64,000 nucleotides of DNA from Pelagicoccus sp. SDUM812003 (lineage in GTDB: Bacteria > Verrucomicrobiota > Verrucomicrobiia > Opitutales > Opitutaceae), in NCBI RefSeq assembly GCF_031127815.1, contig NZ_JARXHY010000001.1, forward strand, positions 124,001 through 188,000. The letters are read 5' to 3'. A program made the translations under genes and the position numbers. How positions within the stretch are numbered: the stretch's first letter is position 1; every line of letters begins with the position of its first letter. The notes beneath the pieces are model-generated. The model was not told where the DNA came from, ran no database searches, and worked only from the letters and a program-made list of their open reading frames with translations. Below are positions 19,119 through 32,546 of the stretch, piece after piece.

Positions 19119-20225
19119 ATGATCAATGCGAAGGCGGCGGTCGCGGACGCAAAGGGTTCTTTCACCATCGAGGAGATCGAGGTGGGAGAGCCGCAGGCGG
19201 GCGAGGTTTTGGTGAAGCTAAAGGCTTCTGGAGTGTGTCACACGGACTGGGATTCTCTGCGTTGGGGGTACCACCACGTGCTCGGACACGAGGGCGCGGG
19301 CATTGTCGAAGCGGTTGGAGACGGCGTGCAAACCGTGAAGGTGGGCGACGCGGTGCTACTCAACTGGGCTATCCCGTGTCGAAGCTGCTACCAGTGCCAG
19401 ACTGGGCACCAGAACATTTGCGAACAAAATTCTCCGGTGACGGGAGCGAATCCGGACAACGGCATGGCCCACCCGGAGGCGACCTGTTGGAAGGGCGCTC
19501 CTTTGAAGCGATCCTTCAATATCGGCACGCTGAGCTCTCACACGATCGTCAAGCAAGAGGCGGTCGTACGTGCCACGGTCGATATTCCCTTCGAGTCCGC
19601 CTGTATCATCGGTTGTGGCGTCATGACTGGCTACGGCTCAGTCGTCAACGCGGCCCAGCTGAAAGCTGGCAGCAGCGCAGTGGTCCTGGGCTTGGGCGGC
19701 GTAGGACTCAGCGTGATACAAGGCGCCCGTATCTCTGGGGCGGCCAAGATCATCGCAGTGGACGTAAACGAACACCGACTGGAAATCTCGAAGACTTTTG
19801 GGGCGACCCATCTGATCAAGGCGAGTCGAGACGACAAGGGGCTGGCGTCGGTGGCGGCCCAGGTGAAGGAGCTCTGTGGCGGTCGTGGGGCAGATTACGC
19901 CTTCGAGTGCACGGGGGTGCCCGCTCTCGGAGCGGCGCCTCTTGCCATGGTGCGAAACGCCGGCACGGCGGTACAGGTTTCCGGAATCGAGCAGGTGATC
20001 GAGATCGATATGAACCTGTTCGAGTGGGACAAGACCTACCTCAACCCGCTTTATGGTGGAGCCATGCCGGAGTACGACTTTCCTAGGCTGCTCGATCTCT
20101 ACGCCTGCGGCAAGCTGCTGCTCGACGAACTGATCACTCGCAAATATCCGCTAGAACGCTTGCAGGACGCGATCGATGACATGCTTGCCGGGCGGAACGC
20201 CAAGGGTGTGGTGGTCTTCGAGTGA
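19119..20225 (+). CDS. Zn-dependent alcohol dehydrogenase (MDR family)
   Basis: A 368-residue medium-chain dehydrogenase. Catalytic zinc ligands are in ASGVCHTDWD, LGHEGAG and IIGCGVMTGYG; the structural zinc loop is complete (IPCRSCYQCQTGHQNIC); the Rossmann motif is VLGLGGVGLS followed by AVDVNEHRLE, the Asp indicating NAD rather than NADP. The sequence is close to class III-like alcohol dehydrogenases. It follows the P450 by 23 bases. The same gene order occurs in described 6-O-methyl-galactose loci, where the dehydrogenase is thought to help dispose of formaldehyde or another demethylation product. Its real substrate is not decided by the sequence. Confidence 0.87.
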   Translation: MINAKAAVADAKGSFTIEEIEVGEPQAGEVLVKLKASGVCHTDWDSLRWGYHHVLGHEGAGIVEAVGDGVQTVKVGDAVLLNWAIPCRSCYQCQTGHQNICEQNSPVTGANPDNGMAHPEATCWKGAPLKRSFNIGTLSSHTIVKQEAVVRATVDIPFESACIIGCGVMTGYGSVVNAAQLKAGSSAVVLGLGGVGLSVIQGARISGAAKIIAVDVNEHRLEISKTFGATHLIKASRDDKGLASVAAQVKELCGGRGADYAFECTGVPALGAAPLAMVRNAGTAVQVSGIEQVIEIDMNLFEWDKTYLNPLYGGAMPEYDFPRLLDLYACGKLLLDELITRKYPLERLQDAIDDMLAGRNAKGVVVFE

Positions 20226-20309
20226 CAGCCATTGTTTTAGGTCACCGCTGAAAGCTCCCAACTCGGGAACATCGAAAATGTGCTACTCTAAAGAGTTGCA
20301 AAATGTATA

Positions 20310-20319
20310 TTGCATGCAA
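20310..20319. promoter_or_regulatory. TTGCATGCAA operator-like palindrome before sulfatase
   Basis: Perfect palindrome in GTATATTGCATGCAAAAAAG, ending only 12 bases before the chosen sulfatase ATG. A protein bound here would cover the start region itself. Word and flanks match the GH2-side site at 10930. Confidence 0.6.
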
Positions 20320-20331
20320 AAAAGACCTGAG

Positions 20332-21819
20332 ATGAAGCGAATACCCCTTTTGTTCTTGGGAGCGTTGTTTTCCTCCTTGGTCACCACGCAATCAGTTGCC
20401 GAGGACGAGCGTCCGAACATCCTGGTTGTCCTCGCAGACGATCTCGGCTACGGAGATCTTGGTTTTACCGGATCTACCGAGATCCAGACGCCGCGGATTG
20501 ACCGATTGGCGGAGGAGGGGATGGTGCTGCGGAACGGTTACGTGACCCATCCCTATTGTGGACCCTCGAGGGCCGGATTGCTTACCGGACGCTATCAGGC
20601 CCGTTTCGGCATGGAGAACAATTGCTCCTACTCGCCCTACGATCACCATATGGGCTTACCGGTAAACGAGCAGACCATTGCGGACCGTTTGAAGGCGGTG
20701 GGCTATCGCACTGGGATAATTGGAAAATGGCATTTGGGCGCGGCCCCACCATTTCATCCTAACAACCGCGGGTTCGACTACTTTTATGGCTTCCTGGCGG
20801 GGGGACATTGTTATTTTCCAGAAGACGTATCCACCAGCAAGTCACTGTTTACCGCCAGCGGTCAGCCCGACTACATGGTAAACGAAGGCGGCTACCTACC
20901 GTTGTCGCGCAACGAGCAGGCGGCGACGTTCGACGAGTATCTGACCACGGCGATGAGTCGCGATGCGGCCCGTTTCGTAAACGAAGGAGACGAACCGTTT
21001 TTCCTGTTTCTTTCCTACAACGCGCCGCACGCCCCGCTTGAAGCGCCGGCGGAAACGATCGCCAAATACAGCCACATCGAGAATCCCCGCCGACAAATCT
21101 ACGCGGCGATGATCGACGAAATGGACCGCGGTATCGGGATGGTGGTCGATGCTTTGGCGAGCGCGGGGAAGTTGGACAACACGCTTATCTTCTTCCTTTC
21201 CGATAATGGCGGCGTGTATCCGGAGTCTTGGATGCCTAACGCCGACTGGGCTAGCAACGCTCCGTTTCGGCGGGGCAAGGTTGCCTTGACCGAAGGTGGC
21301 ATCCACGTGCCGTTTTTAGTTCATTGGCCGGCTGGCTTGAGGAAACATGGCGTGTTTGAAGGACTCGTTTCGACGCTTGATATCGCGGCCACCGCGGTGG
21401 CACTGGCTGGAGCGGAAACGAGTGACGCCGCTTTGGAAGGGGTCGATCTGATTCCCTATCTGAATGGGGAGGCGAGTGGTTCGCCGCACCCCGCGTTGTT
21501 TTGGCGTCTCGAGGAAGCCGACCACGTTTGGGCCGTCAGGACGGAGCGATACAAGTACTTGCGACAAGACTTGCCCGGAGTCGGGTTGAGCTTTTTCGAC
21601 CTGCAGGAGGATCCGTACGAAGGCCACAACTTGGTGGGCCAGTTGCCGGAATCTCAAAGGGAACTTGCTCGCCTCTGGAACGAATGGAACCAGGACAACA
21701 TGCAGAACATCCTGCAACAAGCAGCCCAGTATCAGAAATCGAGATACGATTTCTACGAGCGTCTTTACCAACAGCAGCTCGAGCAGGCTCGGACGAGAAA
21801 AGCCTACACGATCGAATAG
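20332..21819 (+). CDS. S1-type formylglycine sulfatase, secreted (1)
   Basis: A 495-residue exported sulfatase with signal peptide (LLFLGALFSSLVTTQSVA). N-terminal metal site NILVVLADDLGYGDLGF; the formylglycine motif YCGPSRAGLLTGR gives Cys76 as the residue to be converted by a maturase, which is not in the window; GKWHLGA, LFLSYNAPHAPLEAP, FFLSDNGG and the C-terminal YKYLRQD and FDLQEDPYEGHNL follow the S1 family order. It probably removes sulfate from porphyran or agar oligosaccharides such as L-galactose-6-sulfate units; the position is not known. The ATG at 20332 begins the signal peptide; an earlier ATG at 20314 would lie inside the operator palindrome. Confidence 0.92.
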   Translation: MKRIPLLFLGALFSSLVTTQSVAEDERPNILVVLADDLGYGDLGFTGSTEIQTPRIDRLAEEGMVLRNGYVTHPYCGPSRAGLLTGRYQARFGMENNCSYSPYDHHMGLPVNEQTIADRLKAVGYRTGIIGKWHLGAAPPFHPNNRGFDYFYGFLAGGHCYFPEDVSTSKSLFTASGQPDYMVNEGGYLPLSRNEQAATFDEYLTTAMSRDAARFVNEGDEPFFLFLSYNAPHAPLEAPAETIAKYSHIENPRRQIYAAMIDEMDRGIGMVVDALASAGKLDNTLIFFLSDNGGVYPESWMPNADWASNAPFRRGKVALTEGGIHVPFLVHWPAGLRKHGVFEGLVSTLDIAATAVALAGAETSDAALEGVDLIPYLNGEASGSPHPALFWRLEEADHVWAVRTERYKYLRQDLPGVGLSFFDLQEDPYEGHNLVGQLPESQRELARLWNEWNQDNMQNILQQAAQYQKSRYDFYERLYQQQLEQARTRKAYTIE

Positions 21820-21824
21820 CTCCT

Positions 21825-22676
21825 ATGTCAGTCGAAAAACAAAACGAAACGGAGCTCCCGTTCAGAACCGTGGAGTGTGGCGCGCTGCCGGTCGAAGGAG
21901 GTACTTTCACCTTTGTCACGGTCAAGAGTCCGAACCTGATGGGGAGAGGCGACGTGTTGGTCTTTTGTCCCAAGGACGCAGAGGGCGTGACGAATGTACC
22001 TGTCGTTGTCCTCTTGCATGGAGTCTACTGCAGTCATTGGGCTTGTGCTTTGTCCGGCAGGGCGCATCGCGTATTGAGCGAGCTGATACGAAAAGGCGAT
22101 GTGCCGCCCATGCTTTTGGCCATGCCTTCGGACGGACTTTGGGGTGACGGCAGCGGGTATCTGCGACACTCGGGTTGCTGTTTCGACAAGTGGATCGTCG
22201 ACGACGTGCCGAAGGCGGTAGCGCAGGCCAACTCTGAGACGGAGGCCTCGCCTTATTTCCTGGCCGGTCTATCGATGGGTGGCTACGGCGCCTTGCGTAT
22301 CGGAGCGGAGCGCGGTGACAGATTTCAGGCTTTTTCGGGACATTCGTCGATCACTCGCTTCGAGGAGTTAAGCTTGTTTGTGGAGGAGTCGTTGCAGCGT
22401 TACGAGCCGGTGAACAATCCTTCCAAGGATGTGATCGACGTGATGCGGTGCAACGAGCTGAAGCTGAGCCCCTTCCGTTTCGATTGCGGAGTGGAAGACG
22501 AGTTGATCGAGGGTAATCGACTCTTGAGCGACCAGTTGCGGCAGGAAGGCATTCCTCATGTCTACGAGGAGTTCTCCGGTGGTCACGAGTGGTCGTATTG
22601 GGAAAAGCATGTTGCGAAGAGTTTTCGCTTCTTCGCCGAGGTTTTGCAGTCTGCGGAAAGGAAAAATCATGTGTAG
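21825..22676 (+). CDS. alpha/beta-hydrolase of the esterase D type
   Basis: A 283-residue cytoplasmic serine hydrolase (no signal peptide). The oxyanion region [14 protein letters not shown], nucleophile elbow [11 protein letters not shown], acidic residue in [14 protein letters not shown] and catalytic His in [10 protein letters not shown] match the esterase D/S-formylglutathione hydrolase superfamily. Two readings are possible: a carbohydrate esterase removing acetyl groups, or a thioester hydrolase in formaldehyde disposal downstream of the P450. The lack of an export signal is compatible with the second but proves nothing. It starts 6 bases after sulfatase 1 and overlaps sulfatase 2 by 8 bases, so all three are one operon. 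Confidence 0.8.
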   Translation: MSVEKQNETELPFRTVECGALPVEGGTFTFVTVKSPNLMGRGDVLVFCPKDAEGVTNVPVVVLLHGVYCSHWACALSGRAHRVLSELIRKGDVPPMLLAMPSDGLWGDGSGYLRHSGCCFDKWIVDDVPKAVAQANSETEASPYFLAGLSMGGYGALRIGAERGDRFQAFSGHSSITRFEELSLFVEESLQRYEPVNNPSKDVIDVMRCNELKLSPFRFDCGVEDELIEGNRLLSDQLRQEGIPHVYEEFSGGHEWSYWEKHVAKSFRFFAEVLQSAERKNHV

Positions 22677-24096
22677 AACGTTTCAGAATTGCCGGTTTGG
22701 GTTGAGCCTCGTGGTCGGCCTCTTGGTTTTTATCTGCGCTCCCAGATCCTCTTCGGGAGCGGAAGCGAAGCAGAAACCGAATATCGTCTTCATTTTGTCG
22801 GATGATGCCGGCTATGCGGATTTCGGCTTTCATGGAAGTTCTGCGATGCGTACGCCACGTCTGGACCGGCTGGCCTCGGAGGGCATGTTGTTTTCTCAAG
22901 CCTATGTTAGCGCGGCTGTGTGCGGACCATCACGGGCTGGAATCTATACGGGCAAGTACCAGCAGCGATTTGGGTTCGAGGAAAACAATGTACCGGGCTA
23001 CATGAGCGCTTCGGGGCTGACCGGCGAGGACATGGGCTTGCCTCTGGATCTGAAGATTATGCCGCAGTACTTGAAGGAACTCGGATACGTCTCGGGCTTG
23101 ATCGGCAAATGGCATCAAGGGGACGCGGATCGATATCATCCCCTGAAGCGTGGATTCGACGAGTTTTATGGCTTTCGGGGAGGCGCTCGCAGCTTTTTCG
23201 CTCACAGCGAAGAGGAACTGCAGGTACGTCCTCAGGACAGGATGGAGCGAGGGTTCGAGGACTATCGAGAGCCGGAGGGCTACGTGACCGATGTGTTTGC
23301 GGCAGAGGCATCGGCTTTTATCGAACGACACCGCGAGGGCCCGTTCCTGCTCGTGCTTTCGTTCACGGCGGTGCACACACCCATGGAAGCCTTGCCGGAA
23401 GACCTGGCTCGGTTCCCCGAGCTCAGCGGTAAGCGTAAGGTTCTAGCCGCCATGAATCTGGCGATGGACCGGGCGTGTGGTGTGGTGTTGGATACTCTCG
23501 AACGGCTGGAGCTGAGCGACAGCACGATCGTCGTTTACACCAACGACAATGGAGGGCCTTCGGACGCCAATGACTCGGTGAATGATCCATTGAGCGGTAC
23601 GAAGGCGAACCATCTGGAAGGTGGCATTCGGGTGCCGTTCCTGATGCGCTGGCCGGGCGTGGTGGAGGCGGGCAGCCGGTATCCATATCCGATCAGCACG
23701 CTGGACTTGCTGCCCACCTTCTACGCCGCCGGTGGCGGGAAAGTGGATACATTGCCTGGGTTGGATGGGGTTGATCTCGGGCCGTACGTCACGGGCCAGA
23801 AGCAGGGCCGGCCACACGAAGTCTTGTATTGGAAAAAAGAGAACCGCGGGGCGATACGCGAGGGCGATTGGAAGTTGCTGCGCTATCCAGATCGGCCAGC
23901 GGAGCTGTACAACATAGAGGAGGATCCGTCCGAAGTACGGGACCTGGCCGCTCGCTATCCCGACAAGGTGAAGGACCTCTACAAGAAGCTCTTCCAGTGG
24001 GAGCTTGGCCTTGAGCGTCCGCTGTGGCAGTTGTTGCGCAAATACGAAGGCGATGCCATGGAGCGGATGGACGCTTATCGCAAGAAGCCTCTCTGA
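22669..24096 (+). CDS. S1-type formylglycine sulfatase, secreted (2)
   Basis: A 475-residue exported sulfatase with signal region [16 protein letters not shown]. Metal site [17 protein letters not shown], formylglycine motif [13 protein letters not shown] (Cys85), then [33 protein letters not shown] and the C-terminal [14 protein letters not shown]. It differs clearly from the first sulfatase, including GKWHQGD for GKWHLGA, so the two probably act at different sulfate positions. The ATG at 22669 overlaps the end of the esterase gene. It ends 43 bases from the convergent SDR gene. Confidence 0.92.
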   Translation: MCRTFQNCRFGLSLVVGLLVFICAPRSSSGAEAKQKPNIVFILSDDAGYADFGFHGSSAMRTPRLDRLASEGMLFSQAYVSAAVCGPSRAGIYTGKYQQRFGFEENNVPGYMSASGLTGEDMGLPLDLKIMPQYLKELGYVSGLIGKWHQGDADRYHPLKRGFDEFYGFRGGARSFFAHSEEELQVRPQDRMERGFEDYREPEGYVTDVFAAEASAFIERHREGPFLLVLSFTAVHTPMEALPEDLARFPELSGKRKVLAAMNLAMDRACGVVLDTLERLELSDSTIVVYTNDNGGPSDANDSVNDPLSGTKANHLEGGIRVPFLMRWPGVVEAGSRYPYPISTLDLLPTFYAAGGGKVDTLPGLDGVDLGPYVTGQKQGRPHEVLYWKKENRGAIREGDWKLLRYPDRPAELYNIEEDPSEVRDLAARYPDKVKDLYKKLFQWELGLERPLWQLLRKYEGDAMERMDAYRKKPL

Positions 24097-24139
24097 TCAC
24101 TGAAAGAGAGAGGCCAAGTCCGATCAGTCGCCCGGGCTA

Positions 24140-29060
<4,921 letters not shown>

Positions 29061-29067
29061 ATCTTTG

Positions 29068-29718
29068 TTATTTTCTAAGTTTCTTAACTACGGATGAGGC
29101 AGCTAAGGCTGACGCCTCGATCGCGTTCCAATCTTTTGCGGAGATGGTCTCTTGCTTTGCGATCCAGGATCCACCGATAGCCTCAACGAGAGGTGACTGC
29201 AGGTAGGTTCCCATATTGTTCTGGTTTAGACCGCCCAAAGGAATGAATTTTATACCAAGGTGTCGGTAAGGTGCGGACATTGTATTCAAAGTATTAATAC
29301 CACCAATGGACTCTGCAGGGAAAAGCTTCATTGTTTTGCATCCAAGTTCGATCGATAGTTCGATGTCACTTGGTGTCATGACGCCTGGGGCAAATGGCAA
29401 TCCGATGCTCTGGCAGTGTCTCACAACTTTTGGATTCAAGCCTGGGGCAACGGCAAACTGTGCCCCTGCCGAAAGAGCTTGATTTGCTTGATCACACGTT
29501 AAGACCGTTCCGGCTCCAATGGTAATAGCCGGTAGTTCCTCGCTGATTATCTGAATGGAGTCTATGGCCGCGGGAGTTCTTAAGGTTAGTTCAATCACCG
29601 ATATCCCCCCTTTTTGAAGGGCTGAGGCCATCGGTAGTGCGTCTTTCGCATCATCGATAGCAATTACGGCAATAACTCCGCAGTCTCGTATTTTTTCGCT
29701 AATTTCTAGTGTCAGCAT
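29068..29718 (-). CDS. eda: KDPG/KDPGal aldolase
   Basis: A 216-residue class I aldolase of the Eda family. Seen: RDCGVIAVIAI, VIELTLRTPAAID, ITIGAGTVLTCDQ, the Schiff-base Lys in KTMKLFPAES and the phosphate loop FIPLGGLNQNN. It cleaves 2-keto-3-deoxy-6-phosphogluconate to pyruvate and glyceraldehyde-3-phosphate. It is first in the operon aldolase, kinase, GH2, SDR. The start at 29718 matches family N-termini and leaves 32 bases to the divergent IclR gene; the ATG at 29748 has a better AAGGA ribosome site but would leave only two bases between the divergent start codons. Confidence 0.85.
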   Translation of the reverse strand: MLTLEISEKIRDCGVIAVIAIDDAKDALPMASALQKGGISVIELTLRTPAAIDSIQIISEELPAITIGAGTVLTCDQANQALSAGAQFAVAPGLNPKVVRHCQSIGLPFAPGVMTPSDIELSIELGCKTMKLFPAESIGGINTLNTMSAPYRHLGIKFIPLGGLNQNNMGTYLQSPLVEAIGGSWIAKQETISAKDWNAIEASALAASSVVKKLRK

Positions 29719-29750
29719 ATTTGACAAAAAAGTTTGAATAACTGACATAC

Positions 29751-30491
29751 ATGCGCATTCCTTATCGTGTGTCAAAGGATTCGCGTCAGTTAGCTACTTC
29801 ACTTTTTAAGGCATTGGATGTGCTCACTCTTGTTTCGTCTCGGACGGATGGGGTCGCTCTGCAAGAATTGGTCGAGGCAATGTCACTGCCTCGTACGAGC
29901 ATTCTGAGGCTGCTCGACAGTCTATCTCATTACGGATTGATTTCGCGAGACGAGGCAAGGAGGTACCATGTGACCGAAGCTTTTAGGCAGTGGCGACGAG
30001 ATGATGCCGAGCAAAGGCTTATCAGTCGATACGCACCGATGATGTCGCGACTGACTAATTGTCTTGGCGAGATGACTACTCTCGGGAGAGCAAGTGGACG
30101 AGGTGTCAAGCATTTGCATTGCGTAGAGCCGAATTGCAGGGTTCGGGTAGCGCCTCCTGTCGGAAAAAGGTTTCCTATTGAGTCCATGGCTATGGGGAAG
30201 TTGCTACTGTGCGAGAGACCGGATTTGATGCCGGATGGAGTCTCTCAAGAGTTCCTCGATGAAATCGAGACGATTCGTCGAGAGGGCTACGCGATGAATT
30301 TCGGCGAGTCCGAAAAAGGCATAGTAGCAATCGGTATTTGGCTTGGAACTCCAAGTCCGTTGACGCCGATGCTGGCGGTCACATGGCCCGAATTTCGCTA
30401 CAGTGAGGTTGCCAAGGAAACGGCTCTTGAGCGACTTCGAAAAGAGTCAAGGCGGTTTGGGCCGTTTTCGGTGGACTGCGATGCAAAGTAG
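29751..30491 (+). CDS. IclR-family transcriptional regulator
   Basis: A 246-residue IclR protein. N-terminal winged helix: SLFKALDVLTLVSS, ALQELVEAMSLPRTSILRLLDSL and YGLISRDEARRYHVTEA. The C-terminal effector domain contains CRVRVAPPVGKRFPIESMAMGKLLLC, and INFGESEKGIVAIGIWL-type sequence closes the pocket. IclR proteins near KDG operons usually sense KDG or related acids. It is divergent from the aldolase-kinase operon with almost no intergenic space, so its promoter must overlap that operon's start, favouring direct control. A GTG at 29769 is an alternative start. Confidence 0.83.
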   Translation: MRIPYRVSKDSRQLATSLFKALDVLTLVSSRTDGVALQELVEAMSLPRTSILRLLDSLSHYGLISRDEARRYHVTEAFRQWRRDDAEQRLISRYAPMMSRLTNCLGEMTTLGRASGRGVKHLHCVEPNCRVRVAPPVGKRFPIESMAMGKLLLCERPDLMPDGVSQEFLDEIETIRREGYAMNFGESEKGIVAIGIWLGTPSPLTPMLAVTWPEFRYSEVAKETALERLRKESRRFGPFSVDCDAK

Positions 30492-30530
30492 GAAAAAATT
30501 GTCCGCATTGTGGACTTTACATATATAGTT

Positions 30531-30540
30531 TTGTGTGCAA
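30531..30540. promoter_or_regulatory. TTGTGTGCAA, weak operator-like site before gntR-type gene
   Basis: One mismatch from the TTGTATGCAA sites at 10835 and 31379 and located 81 bases before the GntR start, which would fit autoregulation. Confidence 0.35.
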
Positions 30541-30564
30541 GCTACGCTGATCTTTCGTTGATGA

Positions 30565-30574
30565 TTGCACGCAA
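30565..30574. promoter_or_regulatory. TTGCACGCAA, weak operator-like site before gntR-type gene
   Basis: One mismatch from TTGCATGCAA. Centre is 34 bases from the 30531 site and 46 bases before the GntR ATG. Confidence 0.35.
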
Positions 30575-30620
30575 TCGGCAATATCGTTTTCTCCTAGTAA
30601 AATACCCGAATCGAATTCTC

Positions 30621-31229
30621 ATGTCAGCCCAACCTATTTTCAGAACGATTCGCGAGCAGGTTGTACACCGGCTACGCGACGATATTCTTGGCCAGGTGTA
30701 TGCCCCTGGAGAGAGTCTCCGCGAGCATTCGCTTTCGAAGGCTTATGGGGTTAGTCGATCTCCTATTCGCGACGCATTGCTGCAGTTGGCGCAGGAAGGA
30801 CTGCTTGTAGCTACTCCGAACTGTGGGGTCAGGGTTTCGCATCGTCTTGATGAAGATCTACAGCCCTTGGTGGTGGATGTCCGAAGAAGGATTGAAGGAT
30901 ATGCGATTGATCGTGCAATCAAGAGATTAGACGAGGAGGGTGCGCGTTTGATCAAAGACGCCCTCGAGAAAAATAGAATAGCTTGCTCGAGCGAGGATCT
31001 TCCAACGATCGTAAAGAGTGACATGGCTTTCCATCAGATCATTGTAGAGCTTTCGGGGGTTCCTGAGCTCATGTCTTTGTGGCAACCGGTTATAGCTAGT
31101 ATGATGCTGCATTATGAGAGGCATCGCGCTTGGATGGAGAGCTATCGCGAGCACGAAGAAATTGCCAAGGCGCTTCTGGCTAAAGACAGGAGAGCGGCTA
31201 AAAGGGCTCTCAACGCGAACATTAAGTAG
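30621..31229 (+). CDS. GntR-family regulator, FCD (FadR) subfamily
   Basis: A 202-residue regulator. The GntR winged helix comprises TIREQVVHRLRDDILGQVYAPGE, LREHSLSKAYGVSRSPIRDALLQLAQEGLL; the all-helical FCD effector domain follows with metal-ligand candidates in DMAFHQIIVELSG and REHEEIAKALLA. FCD regulators respond to acidic sugars and bind short palindromes of the TTGTATACAA kind. Such palindromes occur before the symporter, GH50, GH2, sulfatase and anhydrogalactose operon, so this is the leading candidate for their regulator. The ATG at 30621 is chosen because the upstream in-frame sequence is not GntR-like. Followed by a strong terminator. Confidence 0.85.
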   Translation: MSAQPIFRTIREQVVHRLRDDILGQVYAPGESLREHSLSKAYGVSRSPIRDALLQLAQEGLLVATPNCGVRVSHRLDEDLQPLVVDVRRRIEGYAIDRAIKRLDEEGARLIKDALEKNRIACSSEDLPTIVKSDMAFHQIIVELSGVPELMSLWQPVIASMMLHYERHRAWMESYREHEEIAKALLAKDRRAAKRALNANIK

Positions 31230-31282
31230 AGGGTGTTCGCAGTTTCCGATAAGTCCGCTAGCTCGGGCTTAATTTGGAACCG

Positions 31283-31306
31283 ACCGCGTTTCGACGCGGT
31301 TTTTTT
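31283..31306 (+). terminator. intrinsic terminator after GntR gene
   Basis: ACCGCGT (31283-31289), TTCG loop, ACGCGGT (31294-31300), then TTTTTT. It separates the regulator from the anhydrogalactose operon. Confidence 0.85.
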
Positions 31307-31378
31307 GTGTCGCTCGCTCTGTTGTTCGTTGCAGGAAAGCGGAAGCAAGAATGAAGAAGATGCTTTACATGTGGGATA

Positions 31379-31388
31379 TTGTATGCAA
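31379..31388. promoter_or_regulatory. TTGTATGCAA operator-like site before anhydrogalactose operon
   Basis: Lies in GGATATTGTATGCAATCC, 112 bases before the dehydrogenase ATG and just after the terminator, so it sits in the promoter region of the four-gene operon. The core is identical to the 10835 site. Confidence 0.6.
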
Positions 31389-31500
31389 TCCATGATTTAA
31401 CCCCGACGGCAATCTAACGCCGGAAATGACGATGGAGGCTTTGGTCAGTTCCCGAAGCTGGCTTCAGTTGTCTGCCGATTGGGTCCATATTGATGTACTG

Positions 31501-32517
31501 ATGAAAGCAGCAATTTACGAAGGAAATAAGAGAATAAGGGTCGGCAAGAGCGAGGTAGTCTCGCCGAAAGCTGGTGAAGTTCGGTTAGACGTTGCATACT
31601 GTGGAATCTGCGGGACGGATCTTCATATTTTCCACGGTAACATGGATAGTCGTGTCAAAATTCCTCAACCTATTGGGCATGAAGTGTCGGCTGTAGTCGC
31701 TGATTTGGGAGAAGGGGTAGATGGATTCAGTGTCGGAGATCGGGTCGCGGTTAGGCCGCTATTGTTTGGTGAACCGACCGCTTTCGACAAGGGGTTTCAG
31801 CATGTTGGGAAAAACTTGAAGTTCATAGGCATCGATCTCCCTGGAGGCATGCAATCTTCCTGGACCGTGCCGGCCTATACCTTACATAAGCTACCCAAAG
31901 AGCTTTCTCTCGAGCATGGTGCTATGGTCGAGCCAGCAGCTGTTGCTGTTCACGATGTTCGCCTCGGGCGAGTGAAGGCGGGTGAGTGGTGTGTGGTGAT
32001 TGGAGGTGGGCCTATCGGACTGCTCATTGCGTTGGTTGCAAAAGAAAAGGGTGCGAAGGTGGTGCTTTCAGAGGTTAATGAAAGAAGATTAGAGTTGGCA
32101 TCGACTCTGGGAATAGAAGTTGTCAATCCGGTTAAATCCGATGTTGTTGAATTTGTTCGGCGCGCAAGTGAAGGGGCTATGGCAGATTGTGTGTTCGAGG
32201 TTTCGGGATCGGCACCAGGTGCTGAAGTCATGACTGATTTACCGAATGTTCGAGGCCGGATTGTTATGGTGGCTATCCATCCTCAGTCTAAGCAGATTAA
32301 CCTGTTCAAGTTTTTCTGGGCTGAAATCGAAATGATTGGGGCTCGCCTATATGAAGAGCAGGATTTTGAGGAGGCGATCAAGCTCATCGCTGATGGTAAG
32401 TTGGCTATCGATCGACTTATTACAGAGGTATCTTCTATCGATTCGGTACAACAGACTTTTTTAAAAATCGATTCGAATCCCGACGGAATAAAGTACCTTG
32501 TCGATTGCAAAAGGTAA
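31501..32517 (+). CDS. MDR dehydrogenase, probable 2-keto-3-deoxy-L-galactonate 5-dehydrogenase
   Basis: A 338-residue zinc-type dehydrogenase. Catalytic zinc ligands YCGICGTDLH and IGHEVS; Rossmann motif VIGGGPIGLLIA then LSEVNERRLE. The four-Cys structural-zinc loop is absent, replaced by LLFGEPTAFDKGFQHVGKN, as in some sorbitol/threonine-dehydrogenase relatives. It heads the operon dehydrogenase, KduD-like SDR, aldehyde dehydrogenase, cycloisomerase. In the described anhydro-L-galactose route, KDGal is oxidised at C5 and the ketone re-reduced to give KDG; this protein fits the oxidation step. That role is inferred from the gene set. ATG 31501 starts the typical MKAAIYEG. Confidence 0.75.
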   Translation: MKAAIYEGNKRIRVGKSEVVSPKAGEVRLDVAYCGICGTDLHIFHGNMDSRVKIPQPIGHEVSAVVADLGEGVDGFSVGDRVAVRPLLFGEPTAFDKGFQHVGKNLKFIGIDLPGGMQSSWTVPAYTLHKLPKELSLEHGAMVEPAAVAVHDVRLGRVKAGEWCVVIGGGPIGLLIALVAKEKGAKVVLSEVNERRLELASTLGIEVVNPVKSDVVEFVRRASEGAMADCVFEVSGSAPGAEVMTDLPNVRGRIVMVAIHPQSKQINLFKFFWAEIEMIGARLYEEQDFEEAIKLIADGKLAIDRLITEVSSIDSVQQTFLKIDSNPDGIKYLVDCKR

Positions 32518-32546
32518 GCAAAGCGAAAATCCAAAAATTGAATACA

